64,000 bases of DNA from Thermosynechococcaceae cyanobacterium MS004 (GTDB lineage: Bacteria; Cyanobacteriota; Cyanobacteriia; Thermosynechococcales; Thermosynechococcaceae): positions 1 to 64,000 of the forward strand of contig JAKRSB010000085.1 in assembly GCA_022402525.1 (NCBI GenBank), in the 5' to 3' direction. Made by a program: the position numbers and the translations under genes. Below the pieces are notes generated by a model. The model saw only the letters and a list, made by a program, of their open reading frames with translations. It was not told the DNA's origin and did no database searches. Numbering within the stretch: the first letter of the stretch is position 1; the number at the start of each line of letters is the position of its first letter. Below, piece after piece: positions 9,051-19,217 of this stretch.

Positions 9051-9962
9051 CTATTGTTCCGGATTAAGGGGGTCTGGCTTAAGGGGATCTGGCTTAAGGG
9101 GATCCGGCCCAAGGGGGACTAGCTGAGATGGATTGGACTCAGATTGGTTTGGGCGATCAGGGCGGCCGGCCTGAGCCTGCCCGTGATGCGCCTGCACATG
9201 GGGCATCACGCCGCCAAAGGTGCGGGTTAGATTCTCTGGGGTGAAGACATCCTGGGTGGCACCGTAGGCCAAAATGGTCTGGTTAATAAACACCACCTGA
9301 TCACAGAAGGTTGAGACGGAGGTTAGGTCATGGGTAGACACTAAAATGGTGTGTCCCTGCTGACGAAGCTCCATCAATAGCTCCACGATCGCTTTTTCGG
9401 TTTTGATATCTACGCCAGTAAATGGCTCATCCAGCAGCAGAACAGTGCCCTGCTGAGCCAGCGCCCGCGCCAGGAATGCCCGCTTTTTTTGCCCGCCAGA
9501 CAGTTCCCCAATCTGGCGATCGCGAAAGGCCGTCATCTGGACGCGCTCTAGACAATTGGCCACAATTTGCCGATCTTGCTTGCTTGGAATCCGCAGGAAA
9601 TTCATGTGGCCGTAGCGGCCCATCATCACCACCTCCGCCACGCTGATCGGGAAATTCCAGTCCACTTCCTCAGACTGGGGCACATAGGCCACTAGCCCCC
9701 GCTTTTGCGCCTGCCTGGTGGGCAAGCCGTTGATCAGCACCCGCCCCGTGGTTGGCGGCACAAAGCCCATGATGGCCTTAAACAGCGTTGACTTCCCGCT
9801 GCCGTTCATCCCTACCAGCCCAGCGATCGCCCCCGTCTGGAGCGAGAGTGTCGCACCGTGGAGCGCCACCTTGCCGTTGTAGTTCACCGTGACGTTTTCG
9901 ACCTGGATAGCAGACGACCTGCCCACTGGAGAACTGCCCATTGGAAAAGATGAATGCAGCAT
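9051..9962 (-). CDS. mntA: Manganese ABC transporter ATP-binding protein MntA
   Basis: The ATPase of the Mn transporter. Walker A is G-M-N-G-S-G-K-S, the Q-loop is [10 protein letters not shown] (the E-V-D-W form is common in Mn/Zn importers), the signature is L-S-G-G-Q-K-K-R, and Walker B is V-L-L-L-D-E-P-F with H-D switch (S-T-H-D-L). The start at 9962 is well supported by AAGGAGG six bases upstream, which overlaps the end of mntC. The C-terminus is extended by a Pro-rich tail of 5-residue repeats (P-D-P-L-K) encoded by a 15-bp tandem repeat. Confidence 0.93.
   Translation of the reverse strand: MLHSSFPMGSSPVGRSSAIQVENVTVNYNGKVALHGATLSLQTGAIAGLVGMNGSGKSTLFKAIMGFVPPTTGRVLINGLPTRQAQKRGLVAYVPQSEEVDWNFPISVAEVVMMGRYGHMNFLRIPSKQDRQIVANCLERVQMTAFRDRQIGELSGGQKKRAFLARALAQQGTVLLLDEPFTGVDIKTEKAIVELLMELRQQGHTILVSTHDLTSVSTFCDQVVFINQTILAYGATQDVFTPENLTRTFGGVMPHVQAHHGQAQAGRPDRPNQSESNPSQLVPLGPDPLKPDPLKPDPLNPEQ
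9062..9118. repeat. 15-bp tandem repeat at the 3' end of mntA
   Basis: Units of the form TCTGGCTTAAGGGGA, two nearly exact and two degenerate, encode the P-D-P-L-K repeats ending MntA. The core TCTGGCTTAAGG is repeated again 2.2 kb away at the 3' end of sqdX. Confidence 0.8.
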
Positions 9963-9964
9963 CT

Positions 9965-10924
9965 CTAGCCTCCTTTTAGACCCGTGATTAAGGTATTAAT
10001 GTTGTACTTCAAGAGCTTGAGATAGGTCGGTGCGACCCCATCCACCGCAGAGAGGGAATCGACATAGAGTACACCCCCAAACCGAGCGCCAGTTTGACGA
10101 GCGATCTGCTTTTGCGCCTCGCTGTTGACCGTACTCTCACAAAACACCGCCGGAACCTGATTGGCTTTCACCTGATCCGTAACCCGTCGCAACTGTTGAG
10201 GTGTGCCCTGCTGCTCGGCATTGACGGGCCAAAGGTACAGCTCTTTGAGTCCATAGTCCCTGGCAAGGTAGGAAAATGCGCCTTCACAGGTAACAAGGTA
10301 GCGCTGAGGGGCAGGAACTGCTGCGATCGCCTGGCGCAGCTTTTGATCCAGCGATCGAATTTGCTGGGCGTAGGCTTGGGCATTGGCTTTGTAAGCTGCC
10401 GCATTAGCGGGATCTATCTTGGCGATCGCCTTCCGAATGTTTTCAACATAGACTAGGGCATTTTGCGGCGACATCCAGGCGTGGGGGTTTGGCTGGCCAG
10501 CGTAGGCATCTTCTGCAATCAGTACGGGAGTCACCCCTTCCGAGAGCGTTGCGCGAGGCACCCCTTTGAGGCTGCTGTAAAATCGATCCGCCCAGCGCTC
10601 TAGCCCAAACCCGTTGTCTAAAATTAGCGTTGCGTTAGAGGCTCTGACCAAATCGCTAGGGGTGGGTTGATAACCGTGAACCTCTGCTCCTGGTCTTGTC
10701 AAGGACTCGACTTTGATCCGCTCTCCCGCAACGTTCTGAGCCATATCGGCCAGCACTGTAAAGGTGGTGAGAACGACGGGCTGTGGCGACGCGCCAGACT
10801 CCTGGCTCACATCCGGCTGTGTATCTCCCTGGCGACAGCTCCCCAAAGCAGTGCCCAGGAGCAAAACTGCTCCCAGCAAACATAGTGCCTCAACAGGTTT
10901 AAGCCATCCCAGAAAACGGATCAC
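9965..10924 (-). CDS. mntC: Manganese-binding lipoprotein MntC
   Basis: The solute-binding component of the Mn importer, 319 residues, cluster A-I (ZnuA/TroA/MntC) fold. A signal peptide ends in a lipobox, L-G-S-C, with Cys about residue 30, so the protein should be lipid-anchored on the periplasmic side. Metal-ligand motifs are visible: His in E-V-H-G-Y-Q-P-T-P, His in N-P-H-A-W-M-S-P, a Glu in T-C-E-G-A-F-S-Y, and D-S in L-Y-V-D-S-L-S. The spacing of two His, a Glu and an Asp fits Mn-binding proteins, and there is no His-rich loop as in ZnuA. It is the first gene of the operon, 2 nt before mntA. In Synechocystis this operon is repressed by the ManS/ManR system; no operator is visible to me here. 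Confidence 0.92.
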   Translation of the reverse strand: MIRFLGWLKPVEALCLLGAVLLLGTALGSCRQGDTQPDVSQESGASPQPVVLTTFTVLADMAQNVAGERIKVESLTRPGAEVHGYQPTPSDLVRASNATLILDNGFGLERWADRFYSSLKGVPRATLSEGVTPVLIAEDAYAGQPNPHAWMSPQNALVYVENIRKAIAKIDPANAAAYKANAQAYAQQIRSLDQKLRQAIAAVPAPQRYLVTCEGAFSYLARDYGLKELYLWPVNAEQQGTPQQLRRVTDQVKANQVPAVFCESTVNSEAQKQIARQTGARFGGVLYVDSLSAVDGVAPTYLKLLKYNINTLITGLKGG

Positions 10925-11045
10925 AGCGACTTTTCATATTCTTTTCATATTCTTGAAATCTAGCACAGCAGAGGCCGTGATGCACGGCCTTACGGGGAGA
11001 ATCTACCAAAAGGAGTTCAGCCTTTTGACATCAGCCTTTTGACAG

Positions 11046-11198
11046 CGTGAGTTCGATAATGCAGTTGAAGCCCCTCCCCCCAAACCCCTCTTCCAAAGGC
11101 GAGGAACTTAAAAAACTTGATTTTTAATTGCCCCTCCTTCTCACGAGGAAAAAGGAGGACGGGAGGATGAGGGGCAGTTGTTTTTTGTCGAACTCACG
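11046..11198. mobile_element. MITE-like element, copy A (153 bp)
   Basis: Ends are CGTGAGTTCG and CGAACTCACG, exact inverted repeats. The interior carries complementary C-rich and G-rich arms and no coding capacity. It matches copies at 33713 and 62757 in the same orientation with scattered differences. Flanks CTTTTGACAG (left) and TCTTGGCAAG (right) are only loosely alike, so any target duplication has decayed. It lies between mntC and the 3' end of sqdX. Confidence 0.8.
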
Positions 11199-11283
11199 TC
11201 TTGGCAAGTTCTCCAGCTCTCGCAACGCAGTCCTAGACGGATCACTTTTGATCAAAGCCTTGAAATGCTTGCTTAAAGCAAGG

Positions 11284-11344
11284 TCTGGCTTAAGGAAAAT
11301 TCTGGCTTAAGGCAATTCTGACTTAAGGCAAGGGACGGCTTAAG
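11284..11344. repeat. Spaced TCTGGCTTAAGG repeats at the 3' end of sqdX
   Basis: Four copies of TCTGGCTTAAGG or close variants begin every 16-17 bases (11284, 11301, 11317, 11333). The last copy contains the sqdX stop codon. The same core makes up the repeat at the 3' end of mntA. Confidence 0.75.
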
Positions 11345-12461
11345 TCGCCGCCTGCGCCAGCACACCCTGATAATACTGCTGGAGCTGCTGGGTTGCCGCA
11401 GACCAACTCCAGCGTTCTGCTTCAGTTCGGGCATTGCGGCGGAAGGCTTCGCGTTCTTCAGAGTGGTTGAGCAGCCGCTGGGTTGCCAAGACTGCCCCCG
11501 TTTTGTCTTGGGGGTCAAAGAGGTAGCCGTTCACGCCGTTTTGGACAATATCTGGAATTCCACCAGAGGCCGCCGCCACCACAGGGCATCCAGCAGCCAT
11601 GGCCTCCAGCAAAACCAGCCCTAGGGTCTCGGTACGGGATGGGAACACAAAGGCATCGGCGGAGGCATAGGCAGCGCCGAGGGTTGTGCCGCTCATATAT
11701 CCGGCAAAGTATGTATTGGTCTGGGCAAAGTGGCGCTCTAGATCACCCCGATGGGGGCCGTTGCCAATCAGGGCAAGCCTTGCTCTAGGAATAGCTTCCA
11801 GAACAGGCTTAATTTCGTGAATTGCTTTTTCCGCCGAGAGGCGACCCACATACAGCAGCAGCGGATCTTCTGGGTGCCCTTGGGTGAGCTGCGATCGCAT
11901 TTCTGGGCTGGCTCGCTGAGGCTGAAAGGTCTCAATATCCACGCCGCGCTGCCAGAGGGCAAGCCTTTGAATGCCGTGGCTGGCCAGTTCCTCTACCATC
12001 ACGCTGGAGGTGCAGAGGTTAAGCTGTGCCTGATTGTGCACCAGCTTCAGCAGCTCCCACAAAAAGCCCTCCAGCAGTCCAAAGCCGTAATACTGAAGGT
12101 ATTGAGGTAAATGGGTATGGTAGGACGCCACCAGTGGCACATTTCGCAACTTGGCGTAAAACACCCCCGATAGCCCCAAGACCGCCGGGTTGACCACATG
12201 CACCAAGTCGGGACGAAAGCGATCAAGAGCCTGAGAAATGGAGGGGCGGGGTAGCGCCATCTTTAGCTCTGGGTAAAGCGGCAGCGGAAAAGCAGACACC
12301 CCATGCACCTGCGCTCCCTTATAGGTGGCGGGTGCACCCTCTGGACAAACCACCAAAACCTGATGCCCATCGCTTTGAAGATGGGCAATCGTGTGACAGA
12401 GGCGGGTCACAATTCCGTCAATTTTGGGCAGGAAGGTTTCGCTGAACAGGGCAATTCGCAT
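11340..12461 (-). CDS. sqdX: Sulfoquinovosyldiacylglycerol synthase SqdX
   Basis: A GT4 (GT-B fold) glycosyltransferase of 373 residues that transfers sulfoquinovose from UDP-sulfoquinovose to diacylglycerol, the last step of thylakoid sulfolipid synthesis. It starts M-R-I-A-L-F-S-E-T-F-L-P-K-I-D-G, the typical SqdX N-terminus. Other family segments are S-Y-H-T-H-L-P-Q-Y, V-G-R-L-S-A-E-K and the donor-site motif F-P-S-R-T-E-T-L-G-L-V-L-L-E-A-M-A-A-G. It lies 99 nt downstream of sqdB in the same direction, the arrangement common in cyanobacteria, so the assignment is supported by both sequence and context. Confidence 0.95.
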   Translation of the reverse strand: MRIALFSETFLPKIDGIVTRLCHTIAHLQSDGHQVLVVCPEGAPATYKGAQVHGVSAFPLPLYPELKMALPRPSISQALDRFRPDLVHVVNPAVLGLSGVFYAKLRNVPLVASYHTHLPQYLQYYGFGLLEGFLWELLKLVHNQAQLNLCTSSVMVEELASHGIQRLALWQRGVDIETFQPQRASPEMRSQLTQGHPEDPLLLYVGRLSAEKAIHEIKPVLEAIPRARLALIGNGPHRGDLERHFAQTNTYFAGYMSGTTLGAAYASADAFVFPSRTETLGLVLLEAMAAGCPVVAAASGGIPDIVQNGVNGYLFDPQDKTGAVLATQRLLNHSEEREAFRRNARTEAERWSWSAATQQLQQYYQGVLAQAAT

Positions 12462-12560
12462 AGATTCAATGCTATCCCATGCATGCTATCTCATTCGATT
12501 TGCGAGGGATTGGGAGGGTGCAGAGGCCGTGAACTTGACCAGCGTGTAACATGTTCCAGC

Positions 12561-13733
<1,173 letters not shown>

Positions 13734-13910
13734 TTATTTTGTAGACTTCATAGCCTTCTACCCAAAGTAGCAGGAATTAGGAGCGGTTGAGATCCAAGCC
13801 CTAGAATCTGAGTTTAAGGTAGCTTTAAGGTCGGTTTTGAGGTTGGTTTTTTGAGGTGAGTTTCTGGAGGTGAGGTTCTATATTTTGAATCTTTATGCTT
13901 GAAGACTTCA

Positions 13911-14501
13911 TTAAAGACTGACTTCTTCGGCAAAACTGGTGCGCTGGACAAAGTGAAATGGCCCTGCAATCGACCCCCATACACGCTCTTCCGTAACGGG
14001 ATCTCGCCCCCGATCTAGGCTCATCAGAGTCCCTTCACTAATCTCAAATTCGTTATCTAGATAGGTATCTTGACCTTTCCAGTTCACCCGACAGCCTTTT
14101 CCGGGCTCAATGCTGCCAATAAAGCTATGGCCTGTCCAATTCACCCACATGCTGCATCCCGGCATGGTAATGATGTCACTGGCCTGTACCGTTTTCAGTA
14201 AGTTTGGGTCCCGGGCTGCACCGTGGTATTTTTCACCATTGGCGATGGAGTGATTATGGAGCAGAATCCGATCATCAACCGTCAGGAACTCCAGCACCCT
14301 GAGGCGATAGGGCTGGTTTAGGGCATAGTCATAGGCCTGCTCTAGAAACAGACAGGTGCCTTTTAGAAAATTGGCGGGAAGCGGCCGCATACAGACCCGA
14401 ATATGGGCAAAGAAGGGCGGGTTTTCGACGGCTTGTGCCTGATTGCTGAAGTCCCCAGCCATCCAGCGCACGAGGGTAGCAAGGTCAGTGGAATGGGTCA
14501 T
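13911..14501 (-). CDS. cpcT: CpcT/CpeT family phycobiliprotein lyase
   Basis: A 196-residue protein of the CpcT/CpeT family, which attaches phycocyanobilin to Cys-153 of the phycocyanin beta subunit. Family features visible: an N-terminal L-x-R-W-M-A-G-D-F-S-N motif, I-R-V-C-M-R-P-L-P, the E-Q-A-Y-D-Y-x-L-N-x-P-Y-R segment, P-G-C-S-M-W-V-N-W and D-R-G-R-D-P near the C-terminus. No phycobilisome structural gene is adjacent, which is usual for this lyase. The sequence does not exclude the phycoerythrin-acting CpeT subgroup. Confidence 0.88.
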   Translation of the reverse strand: MTHSTDLATLVRWMAGDFSNQAQAVENPPFFAHIRVCMRPLPANFLKGTCLFLEQAYDYALNQPYRLRVLEFLTVDDRILLHNHSIANGEKYHGAARDPNLLKTVQASDIITMPGCSMWVNWTGHSFIGSIEPGKGCRVNWKGQDTYLDNEFEISEGTLMSLDRGRDPVTEERVWGSIAGPFHFVQRTSFAEEVSL

Positions 14502-14672
14502 GAATACTTCTGAATCAAAGGTCTGTGCGGGTCAGCAGTGGGTTAGCGTGCTTTTGAGCGCACGGGCCAGGAAATCTACAGCCAGTGCTGACCCACAAAG
14601 ATATTTTAAGATGCTTAAGCACCCCAGAGCTAAAAGCTGGTTTTGACCGATGGTCAAGTTCTGTTCCGCTGG

Positions 14673-15386
14673 CTAATCGTCCAGCCCAATAACCTGATGA
14701 TAAGCAGCTGTAATGGCGCAAAAATAGAGCGGCGTTGTAAGCAGCAAGCCTAGTCCGCACAGGAGCGCCCCTGCAAAGTTGAGAAGCTGTAGCAGAATAA
14801 ACAGGCCTAAAAAAGACCCCCAGCGCTGACTGGCGATCTTACGGCTGAGCTCCATCGCGGGCCAAAATTCGAGTCTTTGATCCAAAATGAGCGGAACCGC
14901 AAACACATAAATGATGCTGATGGCAATCACCGCAACCCACCCCACCAAAGTTGCTAGCCCGTATATTGCGAGGAGTTTAGGGTCATTGAGAGAATCTGAA
15001 CTCAGGTTGATAAACAGTTGAATGGCATACACTGGAATATAGACAACGGTTGTAATTGCGCCAATGACAAGGGTTGTCAGCAAAATTTGCGGAAAATTTG
15101 AGTTCCTGAATCCGTCAAAAAAGTTTTCAAAGGTCACAGGCTGTCGCTTCAAAATTTTCATGGAAACGCTATAGGGCCCTGCAAATAGGTTTCCAGCAAA
15201 AATAAAGGGGATAAAGCAGAAACAGAGGGAGACAAAGCTCAATAAGACCGTCAGCAGCGTAAACCCAATAAAGCTGCCTAAATTTTGCTTGAGAATTTCC
15301 CAACCTTCTTGGATGCAGCGCACGGCATCTAGGCTATAGCCCTGCTGGAGCAGCGCGTCAATTTTCCTTTGTTTTTGTGGGTTCAT
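14673..15386 (-). CDS. Polytopic membrane protein, unknown function
   Basis: 237 residues with a charged N-terminus (about 20 residues, K-Q-R-K-I-D) and about five or six hydrophobic segments. The layout, with a G-P-Y-S-V-S-M-K motif and amphipathic stretches between helices, resembles DUF975-like membrane proteins, but I cannot assign a family firmly. Its start overlaps the end of the small membrane gene at 15358 by 29 nt, suggesting translational coupling. It is the last of a same-strand set with DUF2752 and TM2 proteins. Confidence 0.75.
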   Translation of the reverse strand: MNPQKQRKIDALLQQGYSLDAVRCIQEGWEILKQNLGSFIGFTLLTVLLSFVSLCFCFIPFIFAGNLFAGPYSVSMKILKRQPVTFENFFDGFRNSNFPQILLTTLVIGAITTVVYIPVYAIQLFINLSSDSLNDPKLLAIYGLATLVGWVAVIAISIIYVFAVPLILDQRLEFWPAMELSRKIASQRWGSFLGLFILLQLLNFAGALLCGLGLLLTTPLYFCAITAAYHQVIGLDD

Positions 15387-15573
15387 GGGTGTTGAAGCGA
15401 ATACGACTTAAAAAAAATAATAAGAAGCCAAGCTGGAATACAAATAGTACGCCATAGGCCTTGACCAAGGGCGTCATTTCAATAGAGTTAATTACCCCAA
15501 ATCCACCTAGACTAATTGCGGCAATACCGCTGAGCAGAATCGCTTTTTTACGCTTGATAGACAGGGTTCTCAC
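15358..15573 (-). CDS. Small two-helix membrane protein
   Basis: 71 residues from a GTG start: a basic N-terminus (I-K-R-K-K) followed by two hydrophobic stretches (I-L-L-S-G-I-A-A-I-S-L-G-G-F-G-V-I and V-L-F-V-F-Q-L-G-F-L-L-F-F-L) and a polar tail. No ribosome-binding site is obvious. The 29-nt overlap with the downstream membrane gene and the protein-like composition support it as real. No family recognised. Confidence 0.6.
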   Translation of the reverse strand: MRTLSIKRKKAILLSGIAAISLGGFGVINSIEMTPLVKAYGVLFVFQLGFLLFFLSRIRFNTHEPTKTKEN

Positions 15574-15608
15574 AATAAATAGACCTGATGAAACATAGAC
15601 CTGGTGAG

Positions 15609-15698
15609 TTCGGATGCAGTGAGTCTGGATGCAATAAGTCTGGATGCAATAAGTCCAGATGCAGTGAGTCTGGATGCAATGAGTCCAGATGCAAAAAA
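15609..15698. repeat. 15-bp tandem repeat, six copies
   Basis: Six units of TCYRGATGCARTRAG lie head to tail between the small membrane gene (15573) and the DUF2752 stop codon (15701). Plus-strand translation gives a meaningless S-L-D-A-(I/V/M) repeat frame that runs into the DUF2752 gene, so I treat it as non-coding. Confidence 0.85.
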
Positions 15699-15700
15699 TC

Positions 15701-16222
15701 CTAAAGATGCCCCTGACTTATCCAAACTCCTGCCGGAGAAGCCCAAAATGCAGGCAGTAGCTCGCCTGTGTTTCCTAGATGAATCAGTCGGGTGAGGTAG
15801 TAGCCACCGTAAGGAATCAAAGCGCCAACATAAACGGAGGGTTTAGTCATCCAGGCTGAGTAGAAGCTGCTGCACGCTTTGTTTGTTTTTAGCTCCCACA
15901 GCAGGTGTAGAAGGATGACTAAAAACGCCAAAAAGACAGCAGGCCCAAACAGGTGATAGTGAAAGGCTTGACCTAGATTGCCCTGGGCGATCGCCACAAA
16001 GGAGCGGGTCATGCCGCAGGTGGGGCAAGGAATGCCCGTGAGCGATCGCAAGGGACAGCCCCATAACGGCAACCGATAGCCATAGCGATAGAAAAAAGAC
16101 CCAATCAAGGGAGCAGCACAGAGCCCGACAGTCACCCAGCGCCGACGGCGACTCCGTTGGGACAGGCCAGAGGCTGTGGGAGATTGAGCCTGAGTCCGCT
16201 CCCAATCAGGCTTTAGAACCAT
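15701..16222 (-). CDS. DUF2752 domain membrane protein
   Basis: 173 residues. The conserved core C-P-L-R-S-L-T-G-I-P-C-P-T-C-G-M-T-R-S is the DUF2752 signature, with Cys residues clustered near the membrane face. Further hydrophobic helices follow. Function is unknown; the family often sits next to TM2 or similar small membrane genes, as here. Its start overlaps the TM2 gene end by 10 nt, indicating one operon. Confidence 0.88.
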   Translation of the reverse strand: MVLKPDWERTQAQSPTASGLSQRSRRRRWVTVGLCAAPLIGSFFYRYGYRLPLWGCPLRSLTGIPCPTCGMTRSFVAIAQGNLGQAFHYHLFGPAVFLAFLVILLHLLWELKTNKACSSFYSAWMTKPSVYVGALIPYGGYYLTRLIHLGNTGELLPAFWASPAGVWISQGHL

Positions 16223-16476
16223 GCCTTCTTTCCTGAAATGTAAAGGCTTTCAAATTCAGCATCAGTTTTGGTGAGGTAAATAATGCCCTCCACTAGACCC
16301 AGAATGCCCGTAAAAAAACCGCCAATGCCACAGGTAACCAGCGTGACGGCCAGTAGAATGATCCCTTCCGTGGTGTAGCCCAGGATGAATTTGTGAACAC
16401 CAAAGGAACCGAGTAAAATCCCGCAGATTCCAGCGACAAGCTTCTTACTGCTGACTTCAGAATTAGGACTGGTCAT
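16213..16476 (-). CDS. TM2 domain protein
   Basis: 87 residues, two hydrophobic helices with the TM2 pattern (K-K-L-V-A-G-I-C-G-I-L-L-G-S-F-G-V-H-K-F then Y-x-x-G-I-I-L-L, ending C-G-I-G-G-F-F). TM2 proteins are small inner-membrane proteins of unknown role. The ATG at 16476 is preceded by GGAGA at a proper distance. Upstream in-frame sequence to 16557 looks untranslated. It is the first gene of the TM2-DUF2752 pair. Confidence 0.88.
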   Translation of the reverse strand: MTSPNSEVSSKKLVAGICGILLGSFGVHKFILGYTTEGIILLAVTLVTCGIGGFFTGILGLVEGIIYLTKTDAEFESLYISGKKAWF

Positions 16477-16769
16477 AGTTTCTCCAAAACTTAAGGATGT
16501 AAAGTCAAAATTGACAAGATTGATCTCTATGCAGCGCTTTCCATCGGAAAACTGCACTAAAAAGCTGCACCAAGAACTGGCTGCCCAGGGAAACGCTCTC
16601 CTAAATTAAGGCCAAAGCGAACCCATTTGCTGAATCTTTCGCCATTCTTTACAAGGTATTCACGGGAAGCATTCACGGAAGCATTCACGAAAAATGCCTT
16701 GATACTGCGGGGAAGAAGCCGAAGCGGTTCAATATGCAATATCCTTCCCAAAATATCCTTCCCAAAAGC

Positions 16770-17231
16770 TCAGGGCTTCAGCGCACTGACTAAGTCGTGA
16801 CGGGTCACAATTCCCACCAGGCGATCGCCCTCTACCACTGGCAATCGATTCACCTTCTTATCAAGCATGAGCTGAGCGGCTTGCGGGAGAGAAACATCCG
16901 GCGCGATCGTGACTGGGTGTGGCGTCATAATGTCCTGCACCAGCATCCCCAGAGACTTTTTCATGTGCTGGTGAAACTGGGCGGGGGACTCAAAATAAAT
17001 GATGCTGCCCAGCAAGGTCATGTAGAGCGGGGCTTGAAAGGGCGCTTCCCGCACCAGCAAGTCCCCCTCTGAGAGAATACCCACAAGGGTTCCGGTATCA
17101 TCCACAACAGGTAGTCCGCTGATCTGGCGCGTCTCCATCAGCTTGACCGCAGCCTCGACGGTTTCTGTTGGCTGAATGGTCACCGGATCCGGCGTCATAA
17201 AATCCTTCACGATCGCAGTTGTGACGGACAT
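16770..17231 (-). CDS. Tandem CBS-domain protein
   Basis: 153 residues made of two CBS motifs (about 9-65 and 95-150): M-T-P-D-P-V-T-I-Q-P with G-L-P-V-V-D-D, and M-T-P-H-P-V-T-I-A-P with R-L-P-V-V-E-G-D. CBS pairs bind adenine nucleotides and act as sensors. With no fused enzyme or channel, this one probably regulates a partner; the partner is unknown. GAGGTAAGTT precedes the ATG. The gene is flanked by unrelated genes on both sides. Confidence 0.9.
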   Translation of the reverse strand: MSVTTAIVKDFMTPDPVTIQPTETVEAAVKLMETRQISGLPVVDDTGTLVGILSEGDLLVREAPFQAPLYMTLLGSIIYFESPAQFHQHMKKSLGMLVQDIMTPHPVTIAPDVSLPQAAQLMLDKKVNRLPVVEGDRLVGIVTRHDLVSALKP

Positions 17232-17408
17232 AACTTACCTCTGATAGAAAATGCTGGGGTCTTCGCCACTTAATTCCACACGGCCTAACTCAGATCGGGT
17301 GCAGATGATCACTTCCATGAAGCTTGAGCATCAAGGATTTAGAGCCAAACTTCTAGGCACAAACTCCAAGACCCAAGCTTCTAGGCACAAACTTCTAGAC
17401 CCAAACTT

Positions 17409-17819
17409 TTAGGAAAACACTGTACTGGGCTGTCGTTCTGCTTCAGGAAAGCTCCAGTCTGGCCGCAGGGTTTTGGCTTGCTGAAGATACACATGGTGTA
17501 CCTGGATCTGTGGATCTGGGGTATTGAACTGAATGAGACACCGAATACAGTAGGGCAGGTCAGTCTGGACGGCCATCTGCTGCACGTCTAGAAGAGGGAC
17601 GGTCTGCCAGTTGGGCCGCTGTCGCGCGATCGCTGCCGGAAACACTACATTCAAGTCTGCCGTTACCGAAAAAATAACGCTGACCACTTCTTCAAAATCG
17701 AGCACATTCCGGGATTCAATCTCATCCAGCAGTTCATGGACTGCCTGTTGAATCGCTGCGATCGAATTTTCAGATGCCGTTGTTGCGCCACGAATGGCCT
17801 TAACTCTCCAGTTCACCAC
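17409..17819 (-). CDS. aroH: Monofunctional chorismate mutase, AroH type
   Basis: Converts chorismate to prephenate for Phe/Tyr synthesis. It shows the AroH opening V-N-W-R-V-K-A-I-R-G-A-T-T, the E-N-S-x-x-A-I segment, the F-S-V-T-A-D-L segment, and the C-terminal V-H-H-V-Y-L-Q-Q-A-x-x-L-R-P-D motif. Length about 136 residues fits. The start is one of two consecutive GTG codons (17819 or 17816), because AAGGAGG lies 5-8 bases upstream; a longer ATG frame from 17849 would include that Shine-Dalgarno sequence inside the gene. Confidence 0.92.
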   Translation of the reverse strand: MVNWRVKAIRGATTASENSIAAIQQAVHELLDEIESRNVLDFEEVVSVIFSVTADLNVVFPAAIARQRPNWQTVPLLDVQQMAVQTDLPYCIRCLIQFNTPDPQIQVHHVYLQQAKTLRPDWSFPEAERQPSTVFS

Positions 17820-17949
17820 AATGCCCTCCTTAGCTTCATCATGCCCCAAATAGAGGCTTCAATCCTCCCCCTGTTAGCAAACTTGACATGTTAACTTGAC
17901 AGATTGAGTCATGGCCTGAACACAGTCCAATACCCATTAAAAATCAGCG

Positions 17950-18786
17950 CTAGTGCAGCTTAGAACCGCCATACATCCATAGGGGCAGCCCATTGGTTGC
18001 CACTTCAAAGCTCAGCCAGGACTGTAAATCACTCGGCAGCGCGAAGCCAGAGCCTTGACTCCCAGGCACAAATCGATTCCAGAAGGGCTTAGGGTCTTCA
18101 ATGGTGATACATTTCGTCTTATCGGGGTCTAGCCCCACAAGCTCCGTGGCCCAGCGACGGGCTTCTTCTTCCGTGCCTAGGCGATCCACTAGCCCCAGCT
18201 CAACGGCCTGCTGTCCCGTAAACACGCGGCCATCCGCAAAGCTTCGCACAGTTTCAAGATCAAGCTTTCTGGCATCTGCCACGGTTTGAATGAACTGACC
18301 GTAGCTGGTATCAATAAGCGCTTGCAGAATCTGCTGCTCTGGCTCCGTTAGCTCACGGTCAAAGGCCAAAATATCTTTGTAAGGGCCAGATTTAATGACC
18401 TTAAAGGAGACGCCCACCTTCTCTAAAAGGCGCTCTAAATTGTTGCCGCGCAGAATCACCCCAATGCTGCCAGTGATGGTGCCGGGGTTTGCCATGATGT
18501 GGGTGGCACCCATGCCGATATAGACACCGCCAGAGGCTGAAATATTGCCAAAGCTCGCTACAATCTTGATTTTTTCGCCCAGGCGCTTAAGGGCGCTATA
18601 GATTTCTTGAGAGTCGCCCACGGTGCCACCCGGACTGTCAATGCGCAGCAGTAAGGCTGGGTAGCCCTTTTCTTCAATGGTTTTGATGGCCTCTAAGACA
18701 GACTTACGGGTTCCCCCCGCGATCGCTCCTTTAACTTCAATTTTGGCGATTTGTTTACGAGCAGTAGACTTGAACGGCCAGATCAT
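17950..18786 (-). CDS. sppA: Signal peptide peptidase SppA (short form)
   Basis: A serine protease of the S49 family, about 278 residues. The Ser nucleophile is in N-I-S-A-S-G-G-V-Y, the Lys base in S-G-P-Y-K-D, with the upstream R-I-D-S-P-G-G-T-V-G motif and the tail G-R-V-F-T-G-x-x-A-x-x-L-G-L-V-D. This is the half-length form that works as an oligomer. There is no clear N-terminal membrane anchor (the protein begins M-I-W-P-F-K-S), so it may be membrane-peripheral. Start: the second of two Met codons is preferred, since related proteins begin M-I-W-P. Confidence 0.93.
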   Translation of the reverse strand: MIWPFKSTARKQIAKIEVKGAIAGGTRKSVLEAIKTIEEKGYPALLLRIDSPGGTVGDSQEIYSALKRLGEKIKIVASFGNISASGGVYIGMGATHIMANPGTITGSIGVILRGNNLERLLEKVGVSFKVIKSGPYKDILAFDRELTEPEQQILQALIDTSYGQFIQTVADARKLDLETVRSFADGRVFTGQQAVELGLVDRLGTEEEARRWATELVGLDPDKTKCITIEDPKPFWNRFVPGSQGSGFALPSDLQSWLSFEVATNGLPLWMYGGSKLH

Positions 18787-19217
18787 GAGCAATGGTTTCT
18801 ATAGCGGGATAGTTGAGAAGGCTGAAGCATTAGACAAGCTGTCCAGACCTGATTGTAGCGCGGACAAGGGACTCGACGGCTGAGATAGGGTTTCAGATGC
18901 CTTGTCTCAAGCAAGATTCAAGCGTCAGATCCAAAAGTCAGATTCAAGAATCAGATTCTTTAGAGGTGAGTTTGCATGAGGTGCAAAAACATAAGGTGCA
19001 AAAAATGTTTCACACCGCCCAAGACATAGACTTTATAATTAATTGAAGAACTATTGTTAAGAAAGATGTAGCGCCGAGCTTGCTAGCAAAATTCCTGCCC
19101 AGCAAAGGTTTTCAGGAGCATCCCTTGACATAGCGGTATTTTTGCGCGCCATTTATTTCTGTGCGCCATTAATTAATCTATCCACATCTATGCACAACAA
19201 TTTATAGCCAACAGTTC
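18787..19217. other. Intergenic region with short repeats, no gene
   Basis: A 430-base region between divergent sppA and the DMT transporter. It holds degenerate direct repeats (CAGATTCAAGAATCAGATTC and ATAAGGTGCAAAAA with GAGGTGCAAAAAC, near 18900-19010). No reading frame is convincing. Promoters for both genes should lie here but I cannot point to consensus boxes. Confidence 0.5.

Noticed and set aside
15604-15795. 63-codon plus-strand frame with S-L-D-A repeats
   Set aside because: It is read from a 15-bp tandem repeat and then runs antisense through the DUF2752 gene.
16557-16751. 64-codon minus-strand frame before the TM2 gene
   Set aside because: It reads through short direct repeats (GAAGCATTCACG, ATATCCTTCCCAAA) and has no family features.
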